Shown here piece by piece: positions 26,795 through 37,043 of a stretch of 37,043 nt of DNA. Each line of letters opens with the position of its first letter. The stretch's first letter is position 1. Origin of the DNA: an uncultured Synechococcus sp. (GTDB taxonomy: Bacteria > Cyanobacteriota > Cyanobacteriia > PCC-6307 > Cyanobiaceae); contig CAJXPL010000026.1 in the NCBI GenBank assembly GCA_913057985.1, positions 1 to 37,043 on the forward strand, given 5' to 3'. The translations under genes were made by a program, and so were the position numbers. The notes under the pieces are model-generated. The model made no database searches. It was not told where the DNA came from and worked only from the letters and a program-made list of their open reading frames with translations.

Positions 26795-27760
26795 ATGAAA
26801 ACTTCTATTGAATATCGTGATCCACTTGAGCTCTCTGAAGAGCTTGCAAAACTCGGGCAGCTTACAAAAATAACGCAACTGGAAGGTGGCAGTGGTTTCT
26901 ATACTATGCAAGCAGCAAATGCTAATAAAGTCACACTCGCAGAAATATCTGCAAGCAAAACATTATTATACGAGGGTTGGGGCAATGGTATAACTATTGA
27001 TTTTAATTGGATTACGCCAAAAGCGAATACTCAAGGAGTCTTTGGCTATTGCGATGGATTTAAGATGACAAAAAATAGCCTGGCTGGATTTGGCACGATT
27101 AATTCAGTACCAGGAAATGCATGGGGAAAATATAATAACGAATGCTCTAGCACTGGTTGCATGCTTGAAAAGCAGCTCCTATTTGAATTACTCGAAAATT
27201 GCAAAGCATATGATGGACTAGAACGACTCACGGGTGATCAAGGGATTTTTTGCAATAATAAAGCTCTAAATCAACTTAAGAGATTAGCTGCCAGAGAAGT
27301 AGCTACTGGAATTCAGAGCCCAGAAAAATATTTTGATCTTGTAATCGCATGCCTAGAAGAGCCAATGACTGAGCAAAACAGTCAAGATCCAAAACATATC
27401 GATCAATTAAGAGAAATCATTGATCTTGCGCATAGTGAGAAGAGCATGGAATCCCCTCTGTCACTGCTTGAAGTTTGCAAGTATATAAATACAAGTCAAG
27501 CATCATTATATCGTATATGTCAGGAGTACTTTGGAATGGGAATCATTGAATTGATGACACAAATTAGACTTGAGGAATCCAGAAGAATTATGCTTAACCA
27601 AGACGCTCGTCGGAAATTAAATCTATATTCAATTCGAGATATTGCAATTAAATATGGGTTTAAACATCAAGGGAGATATGCACGGCGCTATTACACTGCA
27701 TTCGGAGAACTTCCAAGTCAGACCATCGAAAAGTCGAGAAGATATAAATTAACTATGTAA
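26795..27760 (+). CDS. fciB: AraC-family regulator FciB of type IV chromatic acclimation
   Basis: The 321-residue protein has the same architecture as FciA. The N-terminal region shares the block MTKNSLAGFGTINSVPGNAW (FciA: MTRNSIAGFNRINKTGGNIW). The C-terminal AraC domain is about residues 225-315 (LSLLEVCKYINTSQASLYRI CQEYFGMGIIELMTQIRLEE, IAIKYGFKHQGRYARRYYTA FGELPSQTI). Published work in RS9916 gives FciA and FciB different effects on acclimation. It is separated from fciA by 3 bases and is convergent with mpeZ, 28 bases away. Confidence 0.87.
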   Translation: MKTSIEYRDPLELSEELAKLGQLTKITQLEGGSGFYTMQAANANKVTLAEISASKTLLYEGWGNGITIDFNWITPKANTQGVFGYCDGFKMTKNSLAGFGTINSVPGNAWGKYNNECSSTGCMLEKQLLFELLENCKAYDGLERLTGDQGIFCNNKALNQLKRLAAREVATGIQSPEKYFDLVIACLEEPMTEQNSQDPKHIDQLREIIDLAHSEKSMESPLSLLEVCKYINTSQASLYRICQEYFGMGIIELMTQIRLEESRRIMLNQDARRKLNLYSIRDIAIKYGFKHQGRYARRYYTAFGELPSQTIEKSRRYKLTM

Positions 27761-27788
27761 ACAAACGAATGGCAAAGAGCAATAGTCT

Positions 27789-28982
27789 TTACAACTTACG
27801 CAAAACCTCTGCACATGTCCATCGAAGGGGCTCCCAAGTAGATGTCATCAACAAATTCTCAATGTCAGCACGACATTCCAACAAACCCAAGTTTAAACAT
27901 CCCCAAGTCGCTGCAATTTTTGATTTTGCATATTGCGGAGCTGGCTCCAATAATGATTCCTTGATTATGTAAGACAATTCTGTTAAGCCAAGTTGAGACA
28001 CCAAACAATTTACTTGATAGTGAACACCATAATCAGAGCCATGATTGTCCCAAATAGTCTTAATTGCGTCAGTTACAGTTGAAGCTGGCCAACTGAATAA
28101 GGCCTTAGCACCAAAGTACTGGCGCTCCTCATCTCTATGCTTAAGGAAATCGCAAACTTTTTCTAAATCATTTGGTGCATCAAATTTCTGCGTAAAATAC
28201 AAATGTCGAGAATCATCCTTCAACATTTGATTGATTAATGTTTTTTGCGATCTAGTTTTAATTTTAGAAGTCATCTTGAACGCACTTTTAGCTCTCAACG
28301 GCATTGACACCGCTGCTTTCGAAATACTTGACAAAAGAGAAGGGTCTCCAGCGTCACCAATATCAATGACGGATGAACGTCGATGTATGACATTCAAATC
28401 GTTGAGGTGATTTTCAAGAATATGCAATTTACGCTTGTCATCTTCAACCCTTATTGAATAAGCGATTGATGCGCCATTAACCAATATATTTGGATTGCTC
28501 TCTTGCTCGTGAATAATGCCATTACACTCATGCATCTCTAAACGCGTGAAACATTGAATGGCAACACGCTTGAGTACATCGGAGCCATCTTGAATAATCT
28601 TCAAAAGAGATGATTTAAACTGAGCATCAAGAGGTATGCCAAAATTAATCAGCGTATCTACTGAATTCACAATCGTCTGCTCATCCTTGCTATGCATAGC
28701 TTCATAAATGGTTGGCAGAGTACTAAGGTCGCGACGACGCCCTAGCGCTTCAATGGACTTACGACGCGTAATGGAATCGAAGATATTATCTCTATCCCCG
28801 GTAGCCGCTACAACTAATGCATCCAGAGAATCTCGTGAAGAACAAGCTCCCAACCGTGTTGCAGCTATATATTTAATACCAGGATTATCAAGAGTACTAA
28901 CATTTTGCGAAAGCAACTCAATTGCTTGCTGTTCACCCATCCATGAAAACAAATTATCAAATCGCTGTGAACTTGGCACCAT
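27789..28982 (-). CDS. mpeZ: Phycoerythrobilin lyase-isomerase MpeZ (E/F-type HEAT repeat)
   Basis: The 397-residue HEAT-repeat protein is collinear with MpeY. Shared blocks are IFDSITRRKSIEALGRRRDL, IHRRSSVIDIGDAGDPSLLS, SMPLRAKSAFKM, HRDEERQYFGAKAL and PAPQYAKSKIAATWGCLNLG L. MpeZ attaches PEB to Cys83 of MpeA and isomerises it to phycourobilin in blue light, replacing the PEB added by MpeY. Its neighbours fciAB and the unk10-type gene, and its location in the rod region, are those of CA4-A. The MpeW and MpeQ paralogs cannot be excluded by eye, but the context argues for MpeZ. Much more AT-rich than mpeBA. Confidence 0.85.
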   Translation of the reverse strand: MVPSSQRFDNLFSWMGEQQAIELLSQNVSTLDNPGIKYIAATRLGACSSRDSLDALVVAATGDRDNIFDSITRRKSIEALGRRRDLSTLPTIYEAMHSKDEQTIVNSVDTLINFGIPLDAQFKSSLLKIIQDGSDVLKRVAIQCFTRLEMHECNGIIHEQESNPNILVNGASIAYSIRVEDDKRKLHILENHLNDLNVIHRRSSVIDIGDAGDPSLLSSISKAAVSMPLRAKSAFKMTSKIKTRSQKTLINQMLKDDSRHLYFTQKFDAPNDLEKVCDFLKHRDEERQYFGAKALFSWPASTVTDAIKTIWDNHGSDYGVHYQVNCLVSQLGLTELSYIIKESLLEPAPQYAKSKIAATWGCLNLGLLECRADIENLLMTSTWEPLRWTCAEVLRKL

Positions 28983-29035
28983 GCAATATGCGTATATTCA
29001 ATTTTTACAGAAAAATTGATCGGCAAATCTGATTT

Positions 29036-29046
29036 GATAAGAAGTG
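29036..29046 (+). promoter_or_regulatory. Candidate FciA/FciB half-site near mpeZ
   Basis: GATAAGAAGTG, 54 bases upstream of the mpeZ start. It matches 10 of 11 bases of both the fciA site and the first unk10-type site, but the GGATAG part is not kept (it reads ACCCTC). Confidence 0.4.
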
Positions 29047-29281
29047 ACCCTCACGGCAGAGAGATTGATAATTAGTGGACATCTATTTTAAGAACAATAA
29101 ACCACTACAACTAATCAAGAGTTAACAAGTAGTCGTTGATTAAATTCGAGCTAATGACGATTTATCCAATCATCAAATTGTGACCGGTTCAATTCTTTAT
29201 CCACATAAGATCAGCACAGGAAAAGTACGCTGCCATATAAAATTATTGGTGGCCTACTGAGACATAAATAAGTAACAAGAC

Positions 29282-29320
29282 GCTGATAAGAAGCGGATAG
29301 TTGCTGATAAAATATGGATA
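29282..29320 (+). repeat. Tandem direct repeat at 21-bp period (candidate AraC-type operator)
   Basis: GCTGATAAGAAGCGGATA (29282-29299) and GCTGATAAAATATGGATA (29303-29320) match at 14 of 18 positions; the blocks GCTGATAA and GGATA are identical. The 21-bp period is two helical turns, as in direct-repeat operators of AraC proteins. The second copy ends 15 bases before the downstream ATG, so it could overlap the -10 region or the leader. Confidence 0.55.
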
Positions 29321-29335
29321 TGCCGCTGGTTCATC

Positions 29336-29680
29336 ATGTCACGTGCTGAATTCATACGCTTCCTTCAGGTTCTAGAAGAAGACCTGTCGTTCAGATCCCT
29401 GTTCAAAGAAGCTGAGCCCGAGGAGATCCTCAAGCTCGCTGATCAACATGGATTTATCTTTTCTGATGAAATAAAAGGGCGTTTTCTTAATCGATGGGCA
29501 GGGGTGTACTTCTGCCCATTTGCCAATGATGTCGGAAGACTATGCCCCAAAATGGTGCCGGAAGGATTCAGCACACTGCTACATTATTCGCAGACGACTT
29601 GTGCTAAAGAAGACAAAGTAGAACGTTTTGACTTCCGCGCTGGAGGCTATTACGAAGGAGTAGAAACTGTACCTCGATGA
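29336..29680 (+). CDS. Nif11-like protein of the acclimation island (unk10 position)
   Basis: The 114-residue protein begins with a clear Nif11 domain (MSRAEFIRFLQVLEEDLSFR, S-L-F-K-E-A-E-P-E-E-I-L-K-L-A-D-Q-H-G-F-I-F-S-D-E-I). A tail of about 65 residues with three cysteines (F-C-P-F-A, L-C-P-K, T-T-C-A) and several aromatics follows. It lacks a double glycine, so it is not an obvious RiPP precursor. The gene at this place in CA4-A islands is called unk10 and is of unknown function; I infer the equivalence from position. It sits behind the tandem repeat and is convergent with cpeZ (8 bases). Confidence 0.75.
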   Translation: MSRAEFIRFLQVLEEDLSFRSLFKEAEPEEILKLADQHGFIFSDEIKGRFLNRWAGVYFCPFANDVGRLCPKMVPEGFSTLLHYSQTTCAKEDKVERFDFRAGGYYEGVETVPR

Positions 29681-29688
29681 AGGAACAT

Positions 29689-30327
29689 CTAACTCTTTGA
29701 GTTGAGTAGATTCTGAAGTCGTGCCAATGCAGACTGTGCAGCCTCCTGAATCAAAGGATCCGTATTATTGTTCTGCAGTAACCGTAAAGCATCTTCTGCT
29801 AAAGGATTGGGAATATCGGCAAGAGCCTGAGATGCACTGAAGATTAAAGCAACATTTTGGCTGCTGAGAGACTTGGCCAAAATTTGGATTGCCTCTTCAG
29901 ACTTAAATTTTTGCTTACCGATCTGACCAAGACACATCAGTGCACCCTGCACTACAACCATATCGGAATCGTCGATTCCTTGTTCCAGCATTTGCATGAC
30001 TGAATCAGGAAACGGCTGATCTGGGAAGTTTTTGAACACCTGCACAAAGGCCTTAGGGCAGCAACGTCTTGCAGTTTGATTCTCTGTTGTTGCATAAAGT
30101 TCGATCAAGGGATCAAACGCAGAGCTCCCAAAAAAACCAACACCTTTAACAGCCGCTCTATAGACTTTAGGATCATGATGACAGAAGAGATCTAATAATC
30201 TTGGCAACGCCTCTTCCCGATAGTTCTCAGAAAGAATCAAACAAGCTTCTTCTTGAATCCTAGGGTTCGGATGCATTAGATCTTCAAACAATGCATCAAC
30301 TGAAGGAATGTTCGAATCGCCGCTCAT
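29689..30327 (-). CDS. cpeZ: Phycoerythrobilin lyase subunit CpeZ (HEAT repeat)
   Basis: The 212-residue HEAT-repeat protein (LMHPNPRIQEEACLILSENY, HHDPKVYRAAVKGVGFFGSS, TENQTARRCCPKAFVQVF, DSDMVVVQGALMCLGQIGKQ) matches the length of CpeZ in other cyanobacteria. CpeZ acts with CpeY to attach PEB to CpeA and helps fold CpeB. It lies downstream of cpeY on the same strand, 73 bases away. The order cpeBA - cpeY - cpeZ is common. Confidence 0.88.
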   Translation of the reverse strand: MSGDSNIPSVDALFEDLMHPNPRIQEEACLILSENYREEALPRLLDLFCHHDPKVYRAAVKGVGFFGSSAFDPLIELYATTENQTARRCCPKAFVQVFKNFPDQPFPDSVMQMLEQGIDDSDMVVVQGALMCLGQIGKQKFKSEEAIQILAKSLSSQNVALIFSASQALADIPNPLAEDALRLLQNNNTDPLIQEAAQSALARLQNLLNSKS

Positions 30328-30400
30328 TTAAAAGACTAAATCAATATTGTTCAATATTAGCATTTCAAGTGATGGGGCATGAAGATTTACCACTTAGTTC

Positions 30401-31726
30401 TCAACCACGATCCAGAATGCTCTGTGCTTTTAGCTGCAGCAAACTGTCGCCATCGGATTCGACAAGCTGTTGTAGTTGACGTTGATATCGAAGTTGAAGA
30501 TGCTCACTCTGATCAGATTGGATCAAGAGGAGAGCTACATAACGCATATCCCAACCAAGGTTGTTTTCTAAAGACAAACAATTATCCAGAAAACAATCGT
30601 ATTGGCCAGGAAATAGCTTGGCAAATGACAGCAAAGCAGCTGGGGGTGATTTTCTAAATTGAGGACGCTTATCTGTAATAGCATCTGAGAGAATTTTGCG
30701 AATATCAAGCAATGCTTCGTCTGTCCAACCTTCAACAAGGCCAAACAATCGCATCAAAAAATAGTGTGCACCATAGTCATTGTGGGCTTTATCTTGCCAG
30801 CAATTCTCAATAGCTCTCCAAATCTCTTGGGCATCACATTTTATGAGTGCCTGCATCGCAAGATAGCAACGACTAAAATCGGGGTGGAACAATCCGTCAA
30901 TCAGTAGCTTTGTAGGCAAAGGATCGCCGTAATGATGAAGGACAGTGATCAAACGAGGGTCGTCAAGCAAAACTTGATCTACCGCTGATAGTGAATCATT
31001 GTCTGAGAGTTTATTGGACGGGTTATTCAAGAGAGATCTCACGGCTCGCATCCGGAACGCAGGCGAGATTGGTGCTTGCATCAAATCAGACAAAAGCTCA
31101 ACAGCATTCGCATCGATCACATCCTGCACTGCCGACTGGCGATCCATTTGATTGGCGTCATACAAATGATCTGAAAGATCAGCCAGATGGGATTGATCAC
31201 CAGATAAATGAATCATGGCAGCGATGGCAGCACCACGGACCGAAGCCTTTTCATGGGCTGTGTGTACTGAAATAGTCGAAATTGCTGCTTTAACAGAAAG
31301 CTTTGAGAGACTTTGAATTAGGACTCTTTGATTCTGGCTAGCATCATCTAACAAATCGATCATATGTTGGTGCACTTCAGGATCTTGACAGTTCAAATGA
31401 GATAATGCCCAAGCAGCATTCTCAACCATATACACATCAGAGCTACTTAAAAAACTTGCAATTTTGGACGTAGCCTCTGCAACCCCTAATCGCGCAAGAA
31501 CTTCTACAGCCTTTCGTTGTGCAAGACCTACAGGTACATCCGCAGAACACTTATCCAGAAATGCCAATAAAGCTTGGCTTGTTTTTGGGCCAGGAAAATT
31601 AATCAAATGAGAAATAGCCATATAATAATCACTCTCACTCTCGAGAATACTTACTTCTTTAGACAAGATATCAATTGCTCCCTGTTGATCCAAGCCAACA
31701 TGAATATTATCGAAAAGACCAGTCAT
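30401..31726 (-). CDS. cpeY: Phycoerythrobilin lyase CpeY (HEAT repeat)
   Basis: The 441-residue lyase starts MTGLFDNIHVGLDQQGAIDI, like MpeY/MpeZ. HEAT-type helices follow (LAQRKAVEVLARLGVAEATS, VYMVENAAWALSHLN, MDRQSAVQDVIDANAVELLS D, SPAFRMRAVRSLLN). CpeY attaches PEB at Cys82 of CpeA. It is the PE-I counterpart of MpeY and the longest HEAT lyase here. The next gene upstream on the other strand starts 134 bases away, so the promoter is in that gap. Confidence 0.9.
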   Translation of the reverse strand: MTGLFDNIHVGLDQQGAIDILSKEVSILESESDYYMAISHLINFPGPKTSQALLAFLDKCSADVPVGLAQRKAVEVLARLGVAEATSKIASFLSSSDVYMVENAAWALSHLNCQDPEVHQHMIDLLDDASQNQRVLIQSLSKLSVKAAISTISVHTAHEKASVRGAAIAAMIHLSGDQSHLADLSDHLYDANQMDRQSAVQDVIDANAVELLSDLMQAPISPAFRMRAVRSLLNNPSNKLSDNDSLSAVDQVLLDDPRLITVLHHYGDPLPTKLLIDGLFHPDFSRCYLAMQALIKCDAQEIWRAIENCWQDKAHNDYGAHYFLMRLFGLVEGWTDEALLDIRKILSDAITDKRPQFRKSPPAALLSFAKLFPGQYDCFLDNCLSLENNLGWDMRYVALLLIQSDQSEHLQLRYQRQLQQLVESDGDSLLQLKAQSILDRG

Positions 31727-31860
31727 CAGTAACGGTCAACATTCTGATGATTCTACTTGAGGTGCGTAATTCAATGGGGCCTGCTGGAATAAGAAAGTAA
31801 TAGCAAGCTTGCCATCAGACGACACCGGAGGCAAAATTCTTCTGAGCCACTACAAAAAAT

Positions 31861-32217
31861 ATGGGACCTTTCCCCGGACGATTGATCCATGTTTCCACTG
31901 GTGTGATGGACGGCTGCAGGCCCTCAACTTCCCACACAGTTTGCGTGGACACCCGGTTCATGGCGCAATGGATGAAATCCTTTAGAAGTTGCAATACACC
32001 AATAACATCTGTTGGCTGGAGCGCAGCGGATCAGCCTTCGATACCAGCGCCTAAAAAGCAACCGTCGACATCCAAGGTTCGGAAACTAGTAGAGAAATTA
32101 ACACCCCAAAAAGAAACCAGTTCTAATAAGAAAGAAAAAGCAGACTCAGACAAGCCAGAGGCCAACAAACGTAAAAGTACCTCTAGCCGCCGTAGGAATC
32201 GGCGGAAACAAGCCTGA
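31861..32217 (+). CDS. Hypothetical protein with Lys/Arg-rich tail
   Basis: A 118-residue frame in the gap between cpeY and the gene downstream of cpeBA. The first ~60 residues include several Cys and Trp (VMDGCRPSTSHTVCVDTRFM, SFRSCNTPITSVGWS). The last ~55 residues are basic and low-complexity (KKEKADSDKPEANKRKSTSS RRRNRRKQA), which might bind nucleic acid or acidic surfaces. It is convergent with the next gene (8 bases). It fills a place where related strains carry an unknown gene, but I cannot confirm it is expressed. Confidence 0.55.
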   Translation: MGPFPGRLIHVSTGVMDGCRPSTSHTVCVDTRFMAQWMKSFRSCNTPITSVGWSAADQPSIPAPKKQPSTSKVRKLVEKLTPQKETSSNKKEKADSDKPEANKRKSTSSRRRNRRKQA

Positions 32218-32224
32218 TAAAGAT

Positions 32225-32659
32225 CTATGAGGCTCTCGAAGAGACTTCAAAAATCGCATCTTCGGGTCGTCCAGCCTTAAGAGCTTCCCAGTTGATCGCT
32301 TGAAGAAAAGTGCTTTCATCAGGCGTTTCAACCAAATCAACACCCCAATATCCCTCCTGGAGTGGAGCTCCAGGAGAAGCTTGGGAATCTTTCCTTCCAC
32401 CAAGTGCCAGGACAACGTGGTTCATGTCGTGTCCGAGTTGACGACGGTGTTCAGACCACGTTTGCACCAAATCAACAGCCATATCTTGCGGAGACAAATC
32501 AGATGATATAGAGAGTTTCCAATGAGGATGATTTAAAACCACCGTTGAAGAAATATTTTTCGAAAGAGATTTAAGTTCTTGAGCAAGTAGTTCAAAATTC
32601 AATGCAGGTACGAGATCTGATTGAACCTGTAAGTTATGAGACAGAACAAACGTCGTCAT
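32225..32659 (-). CDS. Unknown protein downstream of cpeBA
   Basis: A 144-residue soluble protein, MTTFVLSHNLQVQSDLVPAL NFELLAQELKSL..., with no domain I know. Its sequence alternates predicted beta and alpha segments (TVVLNHPHWKLSISSDLS, MNHVVLALGGRKDSQASPGA, EGYWGVDLVET). ATG 32659 follows an in-frame TTG. It lies 136 bases after cpeA with a strong terminator between, so read-through may set a low level compared with cpeBA. A phycoerythrin link is by position only. Confidence 0.65.
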   Translation of the reverse strand: MTTFVLSHNLQVQSDLVPALNFELLAQELKSLSKNISSTVVLNHPHWKLSISSDLSPQDMAVDLVQTWSEHRRQLGHDMNHVVLALGGRKDSQASPGAPLQEGYWGVDLVETPDESTFLQAINWEALKAGRPEDAIFEVSSRAS

Positions 32660-32743
32660 CAAAAAAAATACACCTCTTGTGAATCTAATGGAATTTCAGC
32701 TTGTCTGTGATGGATGATCAGTGGTCTTCCATCTGGCTGACAC

Positions 32744-32775
32744 AAAAAAAGGGGGGAGCGACTGCTCCCCCCTTT
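32744..32775 (-). terminator. Intrinsic terminator of cpeBA
   Basis: On the minus strand GGGGGGAGC-AGTC-GCTCCCCCC forms a 9-bp perfect stem, extended by A-T pairs, followed by a T tract. It lies about 20 bases after cpeA. Confidence 0.92.
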
Positions 32776-32794
32776 CCCTAAAATCTCGAATTGA

Positions 32795-33298
<504 letters not shown>

Positions 33299-33350
33299 TT
33301 AGGTAAAAGGTGCTGAGAAGGTAAGGAGAGAAGACTTGATCGTCTGGAGA

Positions 33351-33962
<612 letters not shown>

Positions 33963-34213
33963 TTAGAAGCCCGGAAACCCAAGGGTGGTGGAAGCGCTGA
34001 CCCAGGCTAAACTCAGTTACCAGCAGGGTTCGTCAAACAGCCCCCTTTACGCAAAAGTTTGTCACCTTGGGCCAAATACCCCGGTGGCGCCCTAGGAATT
34101 AGGCCAATCCGAGAGCAATCTCTCCTTTATTGACGCAAACCCGAGCAAAGGTTCACAAAAGCCTTGGGCAGGCATCTGACAGGCTTAGGATCCTCTGGCT
34201 CAATCAGAACTTC

Positions 34214-34447
34214 ATGGACAACGCAGCCTCCGATTTACCTACCCTCGAAGAGTTGCAAGAGTCCATCGATGAATTAGCTGCCTACAGGGAAAGACTGTTT
34301 CAAGATGTAGTTGGCTTGGGCAAAAAACTGCGCTTATCGCAGAAAAAGATTGACGCCACTGTTGCAGCACATCCAGAGCTTCAAAGACTCGACGAGGTGA
34401 TGTCACAGCTGGTTGCACAGAAAAATGCACAACAGAGTCAGTCTTGA
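34214..34447 (+). CDS. Small hypothetical coiled-coil protein
   Basis: A 77-residue acidic-basic helical protein: LPTLEELQESIDELAAYRER LFQDVVGLGKKLRLSQKK then ELQRLDEVMSQLVAQKNAQQ. It is almost all amphipathic helix, likely a coiled coil. The frame is open back to 34130, but ATG 34214 is more natural. It is divergent from cpeBA and is followed after 63 bases by the cpeU-like lyase. No family recognised; it may be an assembly factor. Confidence 0.6.
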   Translation: MDNAASDLPTLEELQESIDELAAYRERLFQDVVGLGKKLRLSQKKIDATVAAHPELQRLDEVMSQLVAQKNAQQSQS

Positions 34448-34510
34448 AGCGCCAAAACAACACTTTACCGGTTCGCCTGTATTAATTAACTTTCTTCAAA
34501 GCGCAAACCA

Positions 34511-36647
<2,137 letters not shown>

Positions 36648-36652
36648 GCATT

Positions 36653-36745
36653 ATGAACAGCTTTCGGGACGCTCCCGAGCTGTTGGCCAGAATCGCGGGC
36701 GACGGGATGGAGGCAATAGCCTTCAATCATCCCTTTCAAGTCTGA
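36653..36745 (+). CDS. Very small ORF between pebB and rpcB
   Basis: A 30-codon frame (MNSFRDAPELLARIAGDGME then AIAFNHPFQV) lies 5 bases after pebB and overlaps the hairpin. No homology claimed; it may only be a chance frame, or a leader peptide. Confidence 0.2.
   Translation: MNSFRDAPELLARIAGDGMEAIAFNHPFQV
36656..36684 (+). other. Hairpin between pebB and rpcB
   Basis: AACAGC-TT-TCGGGA pairs with TCCCGA-GCTGTT around a CGC loop, 12 bp with a two-base bulge. No T run follows, so it may reduce read-through or protect the 3' end of the peb message. Confidence 0.5.
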
Positions 36746-36783
36746 GATTCCCGCTCCAGACGTAGTTCACAGGAACAACAACC

Positions 36784-37043
36784 ATGTTCGACGCCTTCAC
36801 CAAGGTTGTCGCCCAGGCCGATGCCCGGGGACAATTCATCAGCACCAGCGAGATCGACGCCCTCGCTGCCATGGTTTCCGACAGCAACAAGCGTCTGGAT
36901 GCCGTTAACCGCATCTCCAGCAACGCCTCCAGCATCGTTGCTTCGGCCGCTCGTCAGCTGTTTGCACAACAGCCTTCTCTGATTTCCCCCGGCGGTAACG
37001 CTTACACCTCCCGTCGTATGGCTGCTTGCCTGCGCGACATGGA
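36784..37043 (+). CDS. rpcB: Phycocyanin beta subunit (5' part; cut by window edge)
   Basis: The first 86 codons of a phycocyanin beta gene: [56 protein letters not shown] with the bilin-binding Cys82. The [17 protein letters not shown] start distinguishes phycocyanin from PE beta (LDAFSR). In pigment type 3 strains the pair is usually called rpcBA (R-phycocyanin); cpcB would be the other name. The alpha gene and its lyases lie beyond the edge. The 5' leader is GC-moderate and 136 bases long. Confidence 0.93.
   Translation, partial: MFDAFTKVVAQADARGQFISTSEIDALAAMVSDSNKRLDAVNRISSNASSIVASAARQLFAQQPSLISPGGNAYTSRRMAACLRDM

Larger units (their letters stand above)
28983..29335. promoter_or_regulatory. 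Divergent intergenic region between mpeZ and the unk10-type gene
   Basis: This 353-base, AT-rich region has no gene. It should contain the promoters of mpeZ (leftward) and of the Nif11-like gene (rightward). It holds three copies of the GATAAGAAG-type motif: one close to mpeZ and a tandem pair next to the rightward gene. Confidence 0.6.

Noticed and set aside
25563-29680. Transposase, integrase or attachment site at the edges of the acclimation island
   Set aside because: I looked for mobile-element genes, a flanking tRNA and terminal repeats and saw none; the only tRNA (Phe) is 15 kb away.

Overview
This window comes from a phycoerythrin-rich marine picocyanobacterium, a Synechococcus of sub-cluster 5.1 with phycobilisomes carrying both phycoerythrin I and phycoerythrin II (pigment type 3). 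The evidence is direct: photosystem II genes (psbM, psbB, psbT), a phycocyanin beta gene, cpeBA, mpeBA, the linkers cpeC/mpeD/cpeE/mpeC, bilin lyases and pebAB all lie here. The bilin-binding cysteines fall at canonical positions: MpeA 75/83/140, CpeA 82/139, MpeB 50/61/82/159, CpeB 50/61/82/165.

Bases 1 to about 11,700 are core genome: the end of a thioesterase gene, a tandem UspA protein, psbM, a 2Fe-2S ferredoxin-like gene, psbB-psbT, nrdR, rpsA, a HAD phosphatase, metK, an FGGY sugar kinase, small proteins, comF, tRNA-Phe and a TVP38-type membrane protein.

Bases 11,780 to the right edge are the phycobilisome rod gene region. It opens with an unknown gene, an orphan phycobiliprotein-like gene, the rod-core linker cpcG2 (with a hydrophobic C-terminus) and a pentapeptide-repeat gene. 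The linker operon cpeC-mpeD-cpeE and the operon (small Met-rich ORF)-cpeS-cpeT-cpeR follow. Next come three small minus-strand Nif11-like genes, then mpeY, mpeBA, mpeC and mpeU. An AT-rich block, fciA-fciB, mpeZ (minus) and a fourth Nif11-like gene, has the gene content of the type A chromatic acclimation (CA4-A) island. Beyond it are cpeZ and cpeY (minus), two genes of unknown function, cpeBA (minus), a small unknown gene, a cpeU-like lyase, pebA-pebB, and the start of rpcB/cpcB cut by the window edge.

The genes make one pathway. PebA and PebB make phycoerythrobilin. The lyases (CpeS, CpeT, CpeU, CpeY/CpeZ, MpeY, MpeU, MpeZ) attach it, some isomerising it to phycourobilin. The linkers stack the PE-I and PE-II hexamers on a phycocyanin base. 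In CA4-A strains MpeY and MpeZ compete for Cys83 of MpeA, so the AraC-type regulators FciA/FciB change the blue/green absorption ratio; that biology is published and is applied here by homology.

The less described material is: (1) a repeated GATAAGAAG-type motif in the island's promoter regions, including a tandem copy at a 21-bp period, proposed as an FciA/FciB operator; (2) four Nif11-like small proteins in the pigment region, two with cysteine-bearing tails; (3) a phycobiliprotein-like orphan that keeps the chromophore Cys-x-Arg-Asp signature; (4) several small or unknown genes embedded in pigment operons.
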